Assembly (NCBI GenBank): GCA_041675005.1
Contig: JBAYUQ010000014.1
Span: forward strand, 10,214 to 74,213
Source of the DNA: PGYR01 sp041675005
Lineage (GTDB): Bacteria; Bacteroidota; Ignavibacteria; Kapaibacteriales; UBA2268
Direction of reading: 5' to 3'
Length of the DNA: 64,000 nucleotides
A model generated the notes under the pieces. That model ran no database searches and was not told the origin of the DNA. It worked only from the letters and a program-made list of their open reading frames with translations. Positions within the stretch are counted from its first letter, which is position 1. Each line of letters begins with the position of its first letter. Shown piece after piece: positions 36,902 through 46,548 of the stretch. The position numbers were made by a program, and so were the translations under genes.

Positions 36902-36965
36902 AGCAAAAAGCTTCAAGATTGCACGTCAGCCAGCCTGACACAAAACCAATGTTATGTGGTCGTGC
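36902..36965. repeat. Two short hairpins with integron-like flank
   Basis: GAAGC-AAAAA-GCTTC (36902-36916) and GTCAG-CCAGC-CTGAC (36927-36941), followed by ATGTTATGTGGTCGTGC. Sequences of this kind sit between small orphan genes in Bacteroidota and may be worn recombination sites; weak evidence. Confidence 0.35.
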
Positions 36966-37344
36966 TTTCTTCCGTCTTATTTGTCCAACAGTCGATGTTC
37001 ATGTGAATTCCACTTTGTCCAAGTCTTGCCATTTCTTGAGGATGAAATTCCATTCCGCATTGTTGTTCAAATTCGTAAAGCATCCAAAACAGAATTTTAT
37101 CTCTTGTCACACCAAGTTTTTCAAGTTCAGCAAATTTCGGCTCTAAAATGTCAAGAAAATTTTTAATAAAATCAAAGTATGGATCTGTTTCAAGTTCTGT
37201 CACCATATACATCCATGTGCTATACCTGTCTTTCGAAATCTTGTCCTTTTCGTTTTCTTTAGGCTGAAGTCCCAATAGTTCTGTCACGCTATTATAGGTT
37301 TCAGGGTTATTGTCAGTATCTATGAATAGTTGATAGTATTTCAT
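36952..37344 (-). CDS. DUF4279-like small protein
   Basis: 130 aa. VTELLGLQPKENEKD at the start, then WMYMVTELETD, FWMLYEFEQQCGMEFHPQEM and LGQSGIHMNIDCW near the end, as in the DUF4279 family of small soluble proteins often found among immunity-type or accessory genes. It shares the minus strand with the DUF695 gene and sits between the sugar dehydrogenase and the aminotransferase operon. Function unknown. Confidence 0.72.
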   Translation of the reverse strand: MKYYQLFIDTDNNPETYNSVTELLGLQPKENEKDKISKDRYSTWMYMVTELETDPYFDFIKNFLDILEPKFAELEKLGVTRDKILFWMLYEFEQQCGMEFHPQEMARLGQSGIHMNIDCWTNKTEESTTT

Positions 37345-37448
37345 TTTCTTGCTGTGTAAATCTATAATTTAAATTTACACTTTTCTATATTCGGAAACAA
37401 AAAATATTAATCAGTAGTGCTTATAATTCCCATTGTTTGCCTCTAAGT

Positions 37449-38459
37449 TTACAGCTCGACTAGTTTACCATTATTTTTGATTGAAATCTCGGCTGCTTCT
37501 AATAGCTGAACAACATATAATCCTGAAGTACCATCAGTGATAGTTGCTTTTCCAGCTTTCACACATTCGTAGAAATGGTCAACTTCTGTTTTCAGAGCTT
37601 CTTTGTTCTCCACTCTTGGTGAATACATATCGCCTGTGCGGTATTGTATCAGAGTGTCGTATATTTCCTCACGATTCTGAATACTAACACCGGTATCGTA
37701 TATTTTCAATTTTTCGTCCGTACTCATATCGTTGAACACGAGCATTTTCTTACTGCCACCAACTATTATCTGACGGATTTTCACTGGCGACATCCAATTC
37801 ACATTGAAATGTGCCATTGTATTATCTTCAAAATGAACGGTGATATAAGCTATACTTTCTATCTCTTTTGTTCCATATTTCTCCAACGCTTTTCCAGTTG
37901 CATTCACAGCTATTGGCTTTTTGCCGATGCAATAATGCAGAATAGAGAAATCGTGCGGAGCCAAATCCCACACTACGTTTATATCATGTTGGAACAGTCC
38001 CAAATTAACACGTATAGAATCAAAGTAACGGAAATCACCAAGCTCTCCATTGTCTATCAGGTCTTTTATTTTCTGCACGGCAGGCGTGTAGATATAAGTA
38101 TGATCTACGTGGAGTTGCACGTTGTTCTTCTCGGCAGCTTCTATTAGCTTGCGAGCAGTTGCCGATGAATCAGTCAATGGCTTTTCTACCCAAGCGTGCT
38201 TACCAGCTTCCAGAGCTGCTAGAGCTATCTCGTAGTGAGTATTAACAGGTGTTGCGATAGCGACAGCGTCGATTGAGCTATCGGCCATTATTTCGTTATA
38301 ATCGCTAGTCGTCTTAGCCTCTGGGTACATTGTAGCAAACTTGTCTAGCTGCTTTTGGTCGGTATCACAAGCGTAAGCCAGCTCCCAGTCTTTTGATTGG
38401 TAGAAGTTCCTAAGTAAGTGAGTTCCCCAATATCCGCACCCTATAACTGCAATTTTCAT
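37449..38459 (-). CDS. Gfo/Idh/MocA family sugar-nucleotide dehydrogenase
   Basis: 336 aa. Rossmann motif VIGCGYWGTH (residues 6-14), IATPVNTHYEIA, and AWVEKPLTD with the conserved EKP (92-94). DLAPHDFSILHY is the usual substrate-side motif of sugar-nucleotide 3-dehydrogenases such as WlbA/WbpB. It would supply the 3-keto substrate for the DegT aminotransferase encoded 3 kb away on the same strand. The gap between them is filled by two unrelated DUF genes. Confidence 0.88.
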   Translation of the reverse strand: MKIAVIGCGYWGTHLLRNFYQSKDWELAYACDTDQKQLDKFATMYPEAKTTSDYNEIMADSSIDAVAIATPVNTHYEIALAALEAGKHAWVEKPLTDSSATARKLIEAAEKNNVQLHVDHTYIYTPAVQKIKDLIDNGELGDFRYFDSIRVNLGLFQHDINVVWDLAPHDFSILHYCIGKKPIAVNATGKALEKYGTKEIESIAYITVHFEDNTMAHFNVNWMSPVKIRQIIVGGSKKMLVFNDMSTDEKLKIYDTGVSIQNREEIYDTLIQYRTGDMYSPRVENKEALKTEVDHFYECVKAGKATITDGTSGLYVVQLLEAAEISIKNNGKLVEL

Positions 38460-38550
38460 AGATTTCCGATGATTATTTTTTATTTTGGTAATACAAAGTT
38501 AACGGCTATTCGTATATTATTAAAATCAATTATTAAATAATAGTAAAACA

Positions 38551-39153
38551 ATGAGAAAGATTATACTTTTATTAGTCATTTTAGTTTCAATTAATCTACT
38601 CGGAGGCGGCTTGACTATAGTAGATAGCAAAATGAGTTTTGAGGAAGCAACGAAGGGAACGAAAGCACCAAAAGAATTATTAGATTCGATTGTTCTTCTA
38701 GATGTTGTATATTATTCGACTGACAAGAAAAAGCACCAAGGACAGATATTAGTTCACAAGACCGTAGAAGAAGATGTAAAGTACTTCTTCCAAATGACAG
38801 TGGAAGAGAAATTCCCTATAAAGCAGGTGGTACCGATTGTATCTTATGCATGGAGTGATGACGCATCTATGAGTGCTAATAACTCATCAGCGTTTAACTA
38901 CCGATTCATAGCTGGTACTACCCGCTTGTCTAACCATTCTTACGGAAAAGCAATAGATATAAACCCATATTTCAACCCAGTTATTTACAAAGACCCACCA
39001 AGTACATCACCGAAAGGGGCTAAATATAAGCCGGGTAATCCAGGGGTTTTTACTGCAGATAGCCGAATAGTAAAAGAGATGAAAAAACGTGGCTGGAGAT
39101 GGGGCGGCGATTGGACTTCTCTTAAAGATTATCATCACTTTGATAAGCCGTAA
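38551..39153 (+). CDS. M15 family peptidase (D-Ala-D-Ala carboxypeptidase-like)
   Basis: 200 aa with a signal peptide (first 20 residues, LLGGG). Zinc-binding motif SNHSYGKAIDINP gives His129 and Asp136; the third ligand is in DYHHFDKP (His196) at the very end. WRWGGDW is the usual segment before it. Acts on peptidoglycan peptides in the periplasm. Divergent from the Gfo/Idh gene, with 91 bp between them. Confidence 0.87.
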   Translation: MRKIILLLVILVSINLLGGGLTIVDSKMSFEEATKGTKAPKELLDSIVLLDVVYYSTDKKKHQGQILVHKTVEEDVKYFFQMTVEEKFPIKQVVPIVSYAWSDDASMSANNSSAFNYRFIAGTTRLSNHSYGKAIDINPYFNPVIYKDPPSTSPKGAKYKPGNPGVFTADSRIVKEMKKRGWRWGGDWTSLKDYHHFDKP

Positions 39154-39218
39154 AGATAAAACGATTTATTAAACAAGAAAGAAAAAGGAAAAGAAACTTA
39201 AGAACGGCGATAGAAGAA

Positions 39219-39418
39219 GATTCCCCTCTTTAAGCGTAGCGAAAGAGGGGTGGCAGCTTTAGCTGACGGGGTGTTAAAACGAGTAAGAAGACCGTATAGA
39301 GAAAAGTATAAAATTAGAATCAAGAACCAGATAAACACAAATTTCGTGAATATGTATTAATACCCCGTCAGACACACTGCGTGAGTCTGCCACCCCTTTT
39401 CAAAAAAAGAGGAATTTC
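39219..39418 (+). repeat. Palindromic ~205-bp element, copy E4
   Basis: Left inner hairpin is CAGCTTTAGCTG, different from E1-E3; the right is the CAGACACAC type with GTGAGTCTG. Unlike E1-E3, no cyclase fragment borders it. Confidence 0.82.
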
Positions 39419-39449
39419 CTTCATTCAATCAGTCGTAAACCCTTTTTAA

Positions 39450-40001
39450 TTATCTCAATTTAGTAGGTCGTTTATCTTCGTCTTTGATAGTTGACATTAG
39501 AGATTGGATAACCCTTTCTATTTGCTCTAGTGTATCGCTATCAGTGATTTCTCCGTTAGTGTTAACTTTCCCTTTGGCGCCTTGTATTAATAGCTTTGAT
39601 TCTTCGGGGAGTACTGTCTCAATTGTTGTCAGAATCAAACTCAGTGACTCGAAAGCTTTCTCTCCCGAAGCGGCAGCAATAATCATAGCAGTTGGTTTGT
39701 GAGAAAAAATCGTTGTTGATACGCACCATTCGATAGCATTTTTCAAACTACCTGGAATACTGAATACATATTCAGGAGTACAGAATATTATTCCATCGGC
39801 ATTTACGATTCTATTTCTGAAGTCTAATACTTCTCTTGGTAACTCTTCATCTGTTATACTAGGATTGAAATGCGGCAGTTTTTCAATTCCATCGAATATC
39901 TCTAATTCAAATATATTTTCGAATTTTAACTTAATATGATTTAATATTTTGTGGCTAGTAGAGTTAGGTTTCGTGCTACCTGATATTGCTAATATTTTCA
40001 T
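39450..40001 (-). CDS. NADPH-dependent FMN reductase (flavodoxin-like)
   Basis: 183 aa. MKILAISGSTKPNSTSHKIL is the phosphate-binding FMN loop, and FCTPEYVFSIPGSLKNAIEW is the typical second flavin segment (GIIFCTPEY). It belongs to the NAD(P)H quinone/azoreductase group of the FMN_red family. Monocistronic between element E4 and the BNR gene. Its physiological substrate is unknown. Confidence 0.87.
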   Translation of the reverse strand: MKILAISGSTKPNSTSHKILNHIKLKFENIFELEIFDGIEKLPHFNPSITDEELPREVLDFRNRIVNADGIIFCTPEYVFSIPGSLKNAIEWCVSTTIFSHKPTAMIIAAASGEKAFESLSLILTTIETVLPEESKLLIQGAKGKVNTNGEITDSDTLEQIERVIQSLMSTIKDEDKRPTKLR

Positions 40002-40087
40002 GCTGTTTTTTGATAATTAAGTTTTTAAAGACTAACTCTTAATATTGAAATACTGAAAAAGACTCAACGAAAAACAATCAAATTTCG

Positions 40088-40095
40088 TATATTTG
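40088..40095 (+). promoter_or_regulatory. Putative -7 box TATATTTG for the BNR gene
   Basis: TATATTTG, 32 bp before the start codon. No clear -33 motif. Confidence 0.35.
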
Positions 40096-40127
40096 TTATA
40101 ATATACTATGAATTAAGCACATCAAAC

Positions 40128-41690
40128 ATGAAAATCCTATTTTATATAATTATTCTATCTACCTTTATAGTTAATATACAAAAAGCCATAGCACAGAATG
40201 TATTGGTCTCGAAAATAGGTCAACCTAATGAGCCATCAATTATGATGGACTATAATAATCCTAATATACTAGTTGCAGGAGCTAACCTAAATTACGTCTA
40301 TACATCAAATGATGGAGGTAACACTTGGAAATTAAAGTCAATGAACTCAACATACGGAGTTTGGGGAGACCCAGTAATAGATGTTGATACTGAAGGAAAC
40401 TTTTATTTCTTTCATCTTTCTAATATGCCAGGTGGCAATTGGATAGATAGGATAGTATGTCAAAAATCTGAGAACAAAGGTGATACTTGGTCTAATGGTT
40501 CTTTCACTGGGTTGGATGGGACTAAAGCACAAGATAAACAATGGAGTGCGATAGATAGAACTAATAATAATATCTATCTAACTTGGACAGAATTTGATAA
40601 ATATGGTAGTAGTAATAAAGCCGATAGTAGCCGAATATTATTCTCTAAATCTTTGGATGGTGGTGAAACATGGTCAGCATCTAAGAAAATAAATCAAGTT
40701 TCTGGTGATTGTATTGATAATGATAAAACTGTAGAAGGAGCCGTTCCTGCTGTAGGCCCTAATGGTGAAATATATGTTTCTTGGGCTGGTCCTGAGGGAT
40801 TAGTTTTCAATCGCTCTACCGATGAAGGAGAAACATGGTTAACTGAAGATATTTTGGTGGATTCATTTCCAGGTGGTTGGGCTTATGATATACCTGGTAT
40901 ACTGAGATGTAATGGTTTACCAATAACAAAATGTGACATTAGTGGAGGTGCTAATCATGGTACAATATATATTAATTGGTCCGATCAGAAGAATGGAGTA
41001 AATAATACTGATATTTGGCTTATAAAATCAACCGATGGTGGTAATACTTGGTCAGAATCAATTAGAGTAAATGATGATAATTCAGAGAAACATCAGTTTT
41101 TAACTTGGATGGATATAGACCAAACTAATGGAAATGTATTCTTCGTTTTCTATGATAGAAGAAATTATGAAGATACTAGAACAGATGTATATATGGCGAT
41201 ATCTACTGATGGTGGAACAACATTCAAGAATACTCGCATAAGTGAATCAGCATTCGTACCAGATGATGGAGTATTTTTTGGAGATTATACTAATATCGTA
41301 GCTCATAATAATATAGTTCGTCCAATATGGACAAGATTTGATTCTGGTCAATTGAGCATCTGGACAAATGTTACTCCTTTAGAAAAAATCATTAGTTCAG
41401 TTGAAAATGACAATATCTCAAATACTAATGACACTCAACTTTATCCAAATCCAACTCCGAATGTAAGCTATGTCTCATTCAAACTACATGAGTCGTCGAG
41501 TATAAAGTTAGAACTATTTGATGAAAAAGGGAAAATAATAAAGACAATTATTGATAATGAAAATATGGGATATGGCGGACACATAGTACCCATTAATCTG
41601 AACAAACTTAATCTGTCATCAGGTTCATATTATTATAAATTATCTATAAATGGGAAAGTTGAAACACTGAAAACAATACTAATGAAATAA
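40128..41690 (+). CDS. BNR-repeat sialidase-like protein, T9SS cargo
   Basis: 520 aa. Signal peptide followed by an Asp-box propeller: SNDGGNTW, SENKGDTW, SLDGGETW, STDEGETW, STDGGNTW and STDGGTTF, six boxes. The C-terminal 80 residues (QLYPNPTPNVSYVSF, GSYYYKLSINGK, ILMK) are a T9SS sorting domain. The fold is that of sialidase-type glycosidases. Catalytic Arg triad residues could not be assigned, so hydrolase activity is uncertain. Secreted or surface-bound. Confidence 0.82.
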   Translation: MKILFYIIILSTFIVNIQKAIAQNVLVSKIGQPNEPSIMMDYNNPNILVAGANLNYVYTSNDGGNTWKLKSMNSTYGVWGDPVIDVDTEGNFYFFHLSNMPGGNWIDRIVCQKSENKGDTWSNGSFTGLDGTKAQDKQWSAIDRTNNNIYLTWTEFDKYGSSNKADSSRILFSKSLDGGETWSASKKINQVSGDCIDNDKTVEGAVPAVGPNGEIYVSWAGPEGLVFNRSTDEGETWLTEDILVDSFPGGWAYDIPGILRCNGLPITKCDISGGANHGTIYINWSDQKNGVNNTDIWLIKSTDGGNTWSESIRVNDDNSEKHQFLTWMDIDQTNGNVFFVFYDRRNYEDTRTDVYMAISTDGGTTFKNTRISESAFVPDDGVFFGDYTNIVAHNNIVRPIWTRFDSGQLSIWTNVTPLEKIISSVENDNISNTNDTQLYPNPTPNVSYVSFKLHESSSIKLELFDEKGKIIKTIIDNENMGYGGHIVPINLNKLNLSSGSYYYKLSINGKVETLKTILMK

Positions 41691-41753
41691 CTAAATTGAA
41701 AATGAAAAACTGTTATACAAAGCAAAAACCTAATAAAAACAAGATAGGTAAAA

Positions 41754-42602
41754 ATGAAATTTACTAAAGAGCAATTACTTCAAGCAAAAACAAGAAGAGA
41801 TCTCAAGAACATCGCAAATGAGCATGGAGTTCCTATATCAAAAGCATTAAATAAGTTGAAATACGAATCAACATTAGCGCAATTGCAATCTGAATTTGTT
41901 GACTTACAAAAGTGGATAGCTAAAAATAAAATGAGAGTGGCTATACTATTCGAAGGTAGAGATGCTTCGGGTAAAGGTGGTTCTATAAAGAGATTCAAAG
42001 AACATTTGAACCCTAGAACATCGCGTGTAGTTGCGCTAACAAAGCCAACTGAAGTAGAACAAGGTCAGTGGTACTTCCGTCGTTATATTAAGGTATTACC
42101 TAATCCTGGGGAGGTTGTTTTCTTTGACCGTAGTTGGTACAACAGGGCTGTAGTCGAGCCAGTAATGGGGTTCTGTACAAAAAAGCAGTACGATAAATTC
42201 ATGATGCAAGTACCAGAGTTTGAGCACTTATTATATGAAGATAATCATAAAATAATAAAGTTTTGGTTCTCCGTTTCCAAAGGGGAACAAGCTGAAAGAT
42301 TTGATTCTAGATTAAGCGACCCATTGAAAAATTGGAAATTCAGTCCAGTCGATATGAAAGGACAAGAGCTTTGGGATGACTACACTCATTATAAAGAACA
42401 GATGTTTAGTAAAACCCATACTAATTTTAGTCCATGGATAATAGTAAAGGCAAATGACAAGAAGCAAGCTAGACTTGAAAGTATGAGATATATACTATCT
42501 CAATTTGACTATGAAGGCAAGGGGAGTTCTGGTATATCATTACTCCCTGATCCAAATGTAGTGATGCGTTTTAACAGAAGTGTAATTCAATTAGATGTTT
42601 AG
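41754..42602 (+). CDS. ppk2: Polyphosphate kinase 2, copy 1
   Basis: 282 aa cytoplasmic enzyme that transfers phosphate between polyphosphate and nucleotides. Walker A GRDASGKGG (residues 68-76), Walker B VVFFDRSWYNRAVVEPV (Asp125), lid KVLPNPGE. One-domain class I-type PPK2. Followed after 8 bp by a second PPK2 gene in the same direction, so both are co-expressed. Whether ADP or GDP is preferred cannot be told. Confidence 0.92.
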   Translation: MKFTKEQLLQAKTRRDLKNIANEHGVPISKALNKLKYESTLAQLQSEFVDLQKWIAKNKMRVAILFEGRDASGKGGSIKRFKEHLNPRTSRVVALTKPTEVEQGQWYFRRYIKVLPNPGEVVFFDRSWYNRAVVEPVMGFCTKKQYDKFMMQVPEFEHLLYEDNHKIIKFWFSVSKGEQAERFDSRLSDPLKNWKFSPVDMKGQELWDDYTHYKEQMFSKTHTNFSPWIIVKANDKKQARLESMRYILSQFDYEGKGSSGISLLPDPNVVMRFNRSVIQLDV

Positions 42603-42610
42603 AGGAAAAA

Positions 42611-43387
42611 ATGAGTGAAATAGAATTAACAGATGAAGATGTGGAATTATTAAACTCCAAAGATGGTTTAATGGCTTTACTAAGAAGAAAGAAAACCAAT
42701 TTGAAAAAATCACTCGAAGAAGTTAAATATTCAGTTGCCTTCAAAGAGAAGCAAGAAGAAATGATAAATCTACAAAACTGGGTGATAAAGAATGATAAGA
42801 AAATTGTCATACTATTTGAAGGACGTGATGCTGCAGGCAAGGGTGGTGCAATCCGAAGAGTTACAGAGCACATTAACCCTAGACACTTCAGAATAGTTGC
42901 CTTGAACATACCAACAGAGGACGAGCGGAAACAATGGTTCTTTCAGAGATATATCAATAAATTGCCTAAGCCGGGAGAGATGGTACTTTTTGACAGAAGT
43001 TGGTACAACAGAGCTGTTGTAGAACCTGTAAATGGTTTCTGTACGGAACACGAATATAAAATATTCATGGGGCAAGTAAATCAATTTGAGAAAATGCTAG
43101 TAGAATCTGACACATTCCTCATCAAAATTTACTTCTCAATAACTAAAGAAGAGCAAGGCCGACGGTTTGAAGACATCAGAATAAATCCATCAAAAAGATG
43201 GAAGTTGACAGAAGTTGATGAGAAATCGCGAGAGCTTTGGGATGAATATACAACTTACAAGAAGAAAATGTTCGAGAAAACTGATTCAGATCATGCTCCT
43301 TGGAAAATAGTAGATGCTAATAACAAACCCAAAGCAAGGCTAGAGGTAATCAATCATATACTTGATACTATTCCGTATGATGGTTAG
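42611..43387 (+). CDS. ppk2: Polyphosphate kinase 2, copy 2
   Basis: 258 aa. Walker A GRDAAGKGG (residues 71-79), Walker B VLFDRSWYNRAVVEPV (Asp128). Shares the collinear core with copy 1 but has a different N-terminus (SEIELTDEDVELL) and shorter C-terminus, so the duplication is old. The stop codon abuts the convergent gene. The two may form hetero-oligomers or prefer different nucleotides; inference. Confidence 0.92.
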   Translation: MSEIELTDEDVELLNSKDGLMALLRRKKTNLKKSLEEVKYSVAFKEKQEEMINLQNWVIKNDKKIVILFEGRDAAGKGGAIRRVTEHINPRHFRIVALNIPTEDERKQWFFQRYINKLPKPGEMVLFDRSWYNRAVVEPVNGFCTEHEYKIFMGQVNQFEKMLVESDTFLIKIYFSITKEEQGRRFEDIRINPSKRWKLTEVDEKSRELWDEYTTYKKKMFEKTDSDHAPWKIVDANNKPKARLEVINHILDTIPYDG

Positions 43388-44620
43388 TTATTTCGATTTA
43401 TAAATAATTAACTCAATTTTTGCATCTGATTTTATATCCAAATCACCATTGTAATTGGTAGTTGATTTACCCCTGTTAAAAGGAGGGTGAAAATCTATAC
43501 CGTCATAGAATTCATTCCAGTAGAAAAAAGAAATGTGATTTCTAATTTGAGAATTGACTAGTGTTATAGTGTATTTATCTGAATCTTCTACAAAAGGTAG
43601 GTTTGAAAGAGCAATGTCAACAGATTTATATTTCTGTTTTTTAGAAGGATAACCACTTTCTTCAAAAGACCCAATTCTATAATGAAAATTTAAGTATTGA
43701 ATAGTATCTTTAGATTCTTTAAAAATAGCATAGACGGTATTTGCATATAGTTCACTATATGAGTTACTCGGTTTTGAACATTCCAAACCACAAAAGTAAA
43801 TAGAATCTTCTTTTATTGGAAAGTCTTCGCTGCATTTCAAATTCTGATTAATTCCTTCCATAACTTTATCATAGCAAGCATCATTTAACTCTCGTAGCTC
43901 GGTGTTTTTGAAATCAATCTCATCTTTCAATTCTGATTTGACATCATAGGTAGAATACTTTTGATTCCCATTTTCTGTTACTTCAGAACTTACTTTTCCT
44001 TCTTTCCAAATTCCATTTATACTAAGTACAATACGATTATAGAACTTATCAAACTCAGGGGTTAATAGCAAGGGTATTTTTTCGTCCATATCTACTTTAA
44101 TATTATCTAGAGTAAATGTTCCATAACCTTGCTTATATATGCTTATATCATATTCTTTTTCCAATAAATAATTAAGACTGACTGCATTCGATTTAAATTG
44201 GTTTAAATAAGCATCTAAAAAGACCACATTCCTAACTATTTCTCCATTCAAGTACTGTCTCTCTATCAAATATAAGCCACTATTTAACTCCTTAATTATC
44301 CCAGAAAGTTCTACATCCTGCTTCCCTAAAAAATTAGTTTTAGTTTTTATAATTTGACCATTATAAGTATAGATTTTAAGAGTATAGAGAGTATAATTTG
44401 ATTCTTTTTCTTCTTCAATAGAAGTTATAATATCTAAGTTGAGCTCATTTGTTTTTGTAAATGTATAACTGATATCTTCTGTTTTGTTATATACAACAAT
44501 ACTATCAGGTACTAGAACTAAATTACTAACACTACTTCGTATGTCGAGTGTAAGTGTAGTTGAATAAAGAAGTGATGAACAACAAATAAGAATTAGTAAT
44601 AAGCAGATGCGAGAAAACAT
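43388..44620 (-). CDS. Secreted protein of unknown function, 410 aa
   Basis: Signal peptide (MFSRICLLLILICCSSLLYS) followed by a beta-rich protein. An N-terminal region resembles T9SS-like or fibronectin-like strands (TLYTLKIYTYNGQIIKTKTN, LNSGLYLIERQYLNGE), and a Cys-containing middle part (DSIYFCGLECSK) suggests disulfides. No sorting domain at the end. Its stop codon is directly next to that of the second PPK2 gene. No family recognised. Confidence 0.65.
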   Translation of the reverse strand: MFSRICLLLILICCSSLLYSTTLTLDIRSSVSNLVLVPDSIVVYNKTEDISYTFTKTNELNLDIITSIEEEKESNYTLYTLKIYTYNGQIIKTKTNFLGKQDVELSGIIKELNSGLYLIERQYLNGEIVRNVVFLDAYLNQFKSNAVSLNYLLEKEYDISIYKQGYGTFTLDNIKVDMDEKIPLLLTPEFDKFYNRIVLSINGIWKEGKVSSEVTENGNQKYSTYDVKSELKDEIDFKNTELRELNDACYDKVMEGINQNLKCSEDFPIKEDSIYFCGLECSKPSNSYSELYANTVYAIFKESKDTIQYLNFHYRIGSFEESGYPSKKQKYKSVDIALSNLPFVEDSDKYTITLVNSQIRNHISFFYWNEFYDGIDFHPPFNRGKSTTNYNGDLDIKSDAKIELIIYKSK

Positions 44621-44717
44621 TGTAAATCATTCCGGAAATAGTATAAGATTTCGGAACTAAAATAGTGAATTTACTAAAAGAAAGGAAAGTAATTTTTTTA
44701 AGAATTGAAATATTTAA

Positions 44718-45725
44718 CTAATAAGTCTTAGTTCCACGTATCAGTATAGTACCATAATCAGTGGTTACATTGTCAACTTTTTGGAAGCCAGCTTCTTTCA
44801 GCATTATCCAATAGTCATTTTCTGAAAATGTATTACCGTTCTCGGTGTGTAATTTCAAATTGAGCGAATAAACTACACTATGAACTGGGGAAGTTCTATC
44901 ATTATTAATAAAATTCTCGTGTATAATCAATCTTCCACCCTTATTCAAAGAGTTGAAGCACTTACGCATAATGTCCATATTCTCCCAAATCGTAAACTCT
45001 TCAAATAAGAAAGAAGCGTAAATCAAATCAAAGCCAGATTCAAAGTCATCATCTTTAACTTTGCCAGCGATGAACCTATAATTATTAATATTTAGTTTGG
45101 CTTGCTCCATATACTTTTCAGTAATTGGTATTACCTTAGGGTAGTCCATCAGAACTACTTCCATATCTGGATTACGTTTCATGAACTCTATACTATACAT
45201 ACCTGAGCCGCAACCCAAATCCATCATCTTTGTTACATTTTTAAGAGTGATAGCTTTAGAAACTCCCTCTGCTTCGTAGTTATATGAGCGATGTACTGAA
45301 TCTACATAAGCTTTGATGAATTCATCTGATCTTTCCTCATATAAGTTCTTGTATATTGACTTCCCAGTACGGACTACTTCTGTTAGTTTACCCCAACTCT
45401 CCCAATTTAAGTTCATGTGGAGCAAAGACCCAAGATAATCAGGACTTATCTTATCTAGAAAACGGAGACTATCGGAAGTGTTTTTGTAATGATTTCGATA
45501 TTTAGTGGTAAATCCAAGAGCAGTCAATGAGTTAAGTAACCTTTCAGTTGTATCCTCATCCGTTTGCAATTCAAAAGCAACATCTTTTGCTGTTAGCTCA
45601 CGGCTTCCTAATAGCGAGAACACCCCTAACTCAATTGACGTTAGAAGTATCTTACTTTGTCTAAAAGCACTTGCTACTGTTAGTATATGTGCTTCTGAAA
45701 ATTTACTTTTATCTACTTTCTTCAT
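44718..45725 (-). CDS. O-methyltransferase family protein (dimerisation + SAM domain)
   Basis: 335 aa. A winged-helix dimerisation domain at the N-terminus (AFRQSKILLTSIELGVFSLL, LQTDEDTTERLLNSLTALG), then an SAM-binding domain with DLGCGSGMYSIEFM and MEVVLMDYPKVI. This is the plant-type/ASMT O-methyltransferase architecture used on small aromatic or quinone-like acceptors. The acceptor is unknown. No neighbouring biosynthetic genes. Confidence 0.82.
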   Translation of the reverse strand: MKKVDKSKFSEAHILTVASAFRQSKILLTSIELGVFSLLGSRELTAKDVAFELQTDEDTTERLLNSLTALGFTTKYRNHYKNTSDSLRFLDKISPDYLGSLLHMNLNWESWGKLTEVVRTGKSIYKNLYEERSDEFIKAYVDSVHRSYNYEAEGVSKAITLKNVTKMMDLGCGSGMYSIEFMKRNPDMEVVLMDYPKVIPITEKYMEQAKLNINNYRFIAGKVKDDDFESGFDLIYASFLFEEFTIWENMDIMRKCFNSLNKGGRLIIHENFINNDRTSPVHSVVYSLNLKLHTENGNTFSENDYWIMLKEAGFQKVDNVTTDYGTILIRGTKTY

Positions 45726-45846
45726 TACCTTCCTGAAAAAGTTACCCCAAGGGCTTTATTTGTTTAAAGCGTTTTACAATAATAAGCAATTAAATATAAA
45801 TATGGAACATAAAAAAAGAATTATGCTCTTTTATGTTAATTAATAC

Positions 45847-46485
45847 TTATTTCATGACATCTTCGACTTTATTTACCTTTATTATTAGATTATTTCCGCC
45901 CGTTCCAGATTGAAATACAACTCTATCCAATAATCTTCTCCAATTACTTGTGTAATCTTTCAAAGTTTTTAATCTGTTTTCTGCCAATGTTTTGTTGGGA
46001 GCGTTCACCTGGAATATAAATTCTGTATTTCTATTAAATCGCATAGATATCTTCATGTTGTTGATTGCTTCTTTACCATTTGCAGTCAGATCAGTACTAT
46101 TAGCACCAAAGATTTCCAAATCTTCAACTACCACTCCAGGAGCCAATCCCTTTACCTCGAACGTATAGTTTATTTCACTATATCCTTCAGTAGATTTGGG
46201 AGTAAAGGTCGATTCTTCTCTATATACATTGTCACCAGTGAATGTAACCGCATAAGTCTCATTAGCTTGGAATAGCTGCTCGAAAGTGCCGCTACCCTCT
46301 TTCGATTTTACAACGAATTTATTGCCAGTACTTGGTTGGAATTCTAGCTCTATACTAATTGGCTGCTTGGTATTGACATCTATTACCTTCGCTTTTACCA
46401 TTACCTGTTGCCCAATATCGCCTACTTGTGCATTAATTCCAATTATTGCAAACAAAAACACTGCTATTACCGTTATAGATTTCAT
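45847..46485 (-). CDS. Exported beta-rich protein, OmpA-like C-terminus
   Basis: 212 aa. Signal peptide to NAQ. An Ig-like domain with VKAKVIDVNTKQPISIELEFQ resembles the CarboxypepD_reg/Cna-B-type fold. The C-terminal half (FIFQVNAPNKTLAENRLKTL, FQSGTGGNNLIIKV) has the spacing of a degenerate OmpA domain. Divergent from the OmpA/PD40 gene with 63 bp between them, so they may work together in the envelope. Confidence 0.65.
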   Translation of the reverse strand: MKSITVIAVFLFAIIGINAQVGDIGQQVMVKAKVIDVNTKQPISIELEFQPSTGNKFVVKSKEGSGTFEQLFQANETYAVTFTGDNVYREESTFTPKSTEGYSEINYTFEVKGLAPGVVVEDLEIFGANSTDLTANGKEAINNMKISMRFNRNTEFIFQVNAPNKTLAENRLKTLKDYTSNWRRLLDRVVFQSGTGGNNLIIKVNKVEDVMK

Positions 46486-46548
46486 AAATAAGTCCTAAGT
46501 TAGTTTTGACACAAAAAAGTTTTTCAAGATATAAAAAATAAATTTCCT

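Noticed and set aside
36727..37448. tRNA or other RNA gene in the spacers around the DUF genes
   Set aside because: No cloverleaf with a GTTCGA-type T arm could be formed; only small hairpins are present.
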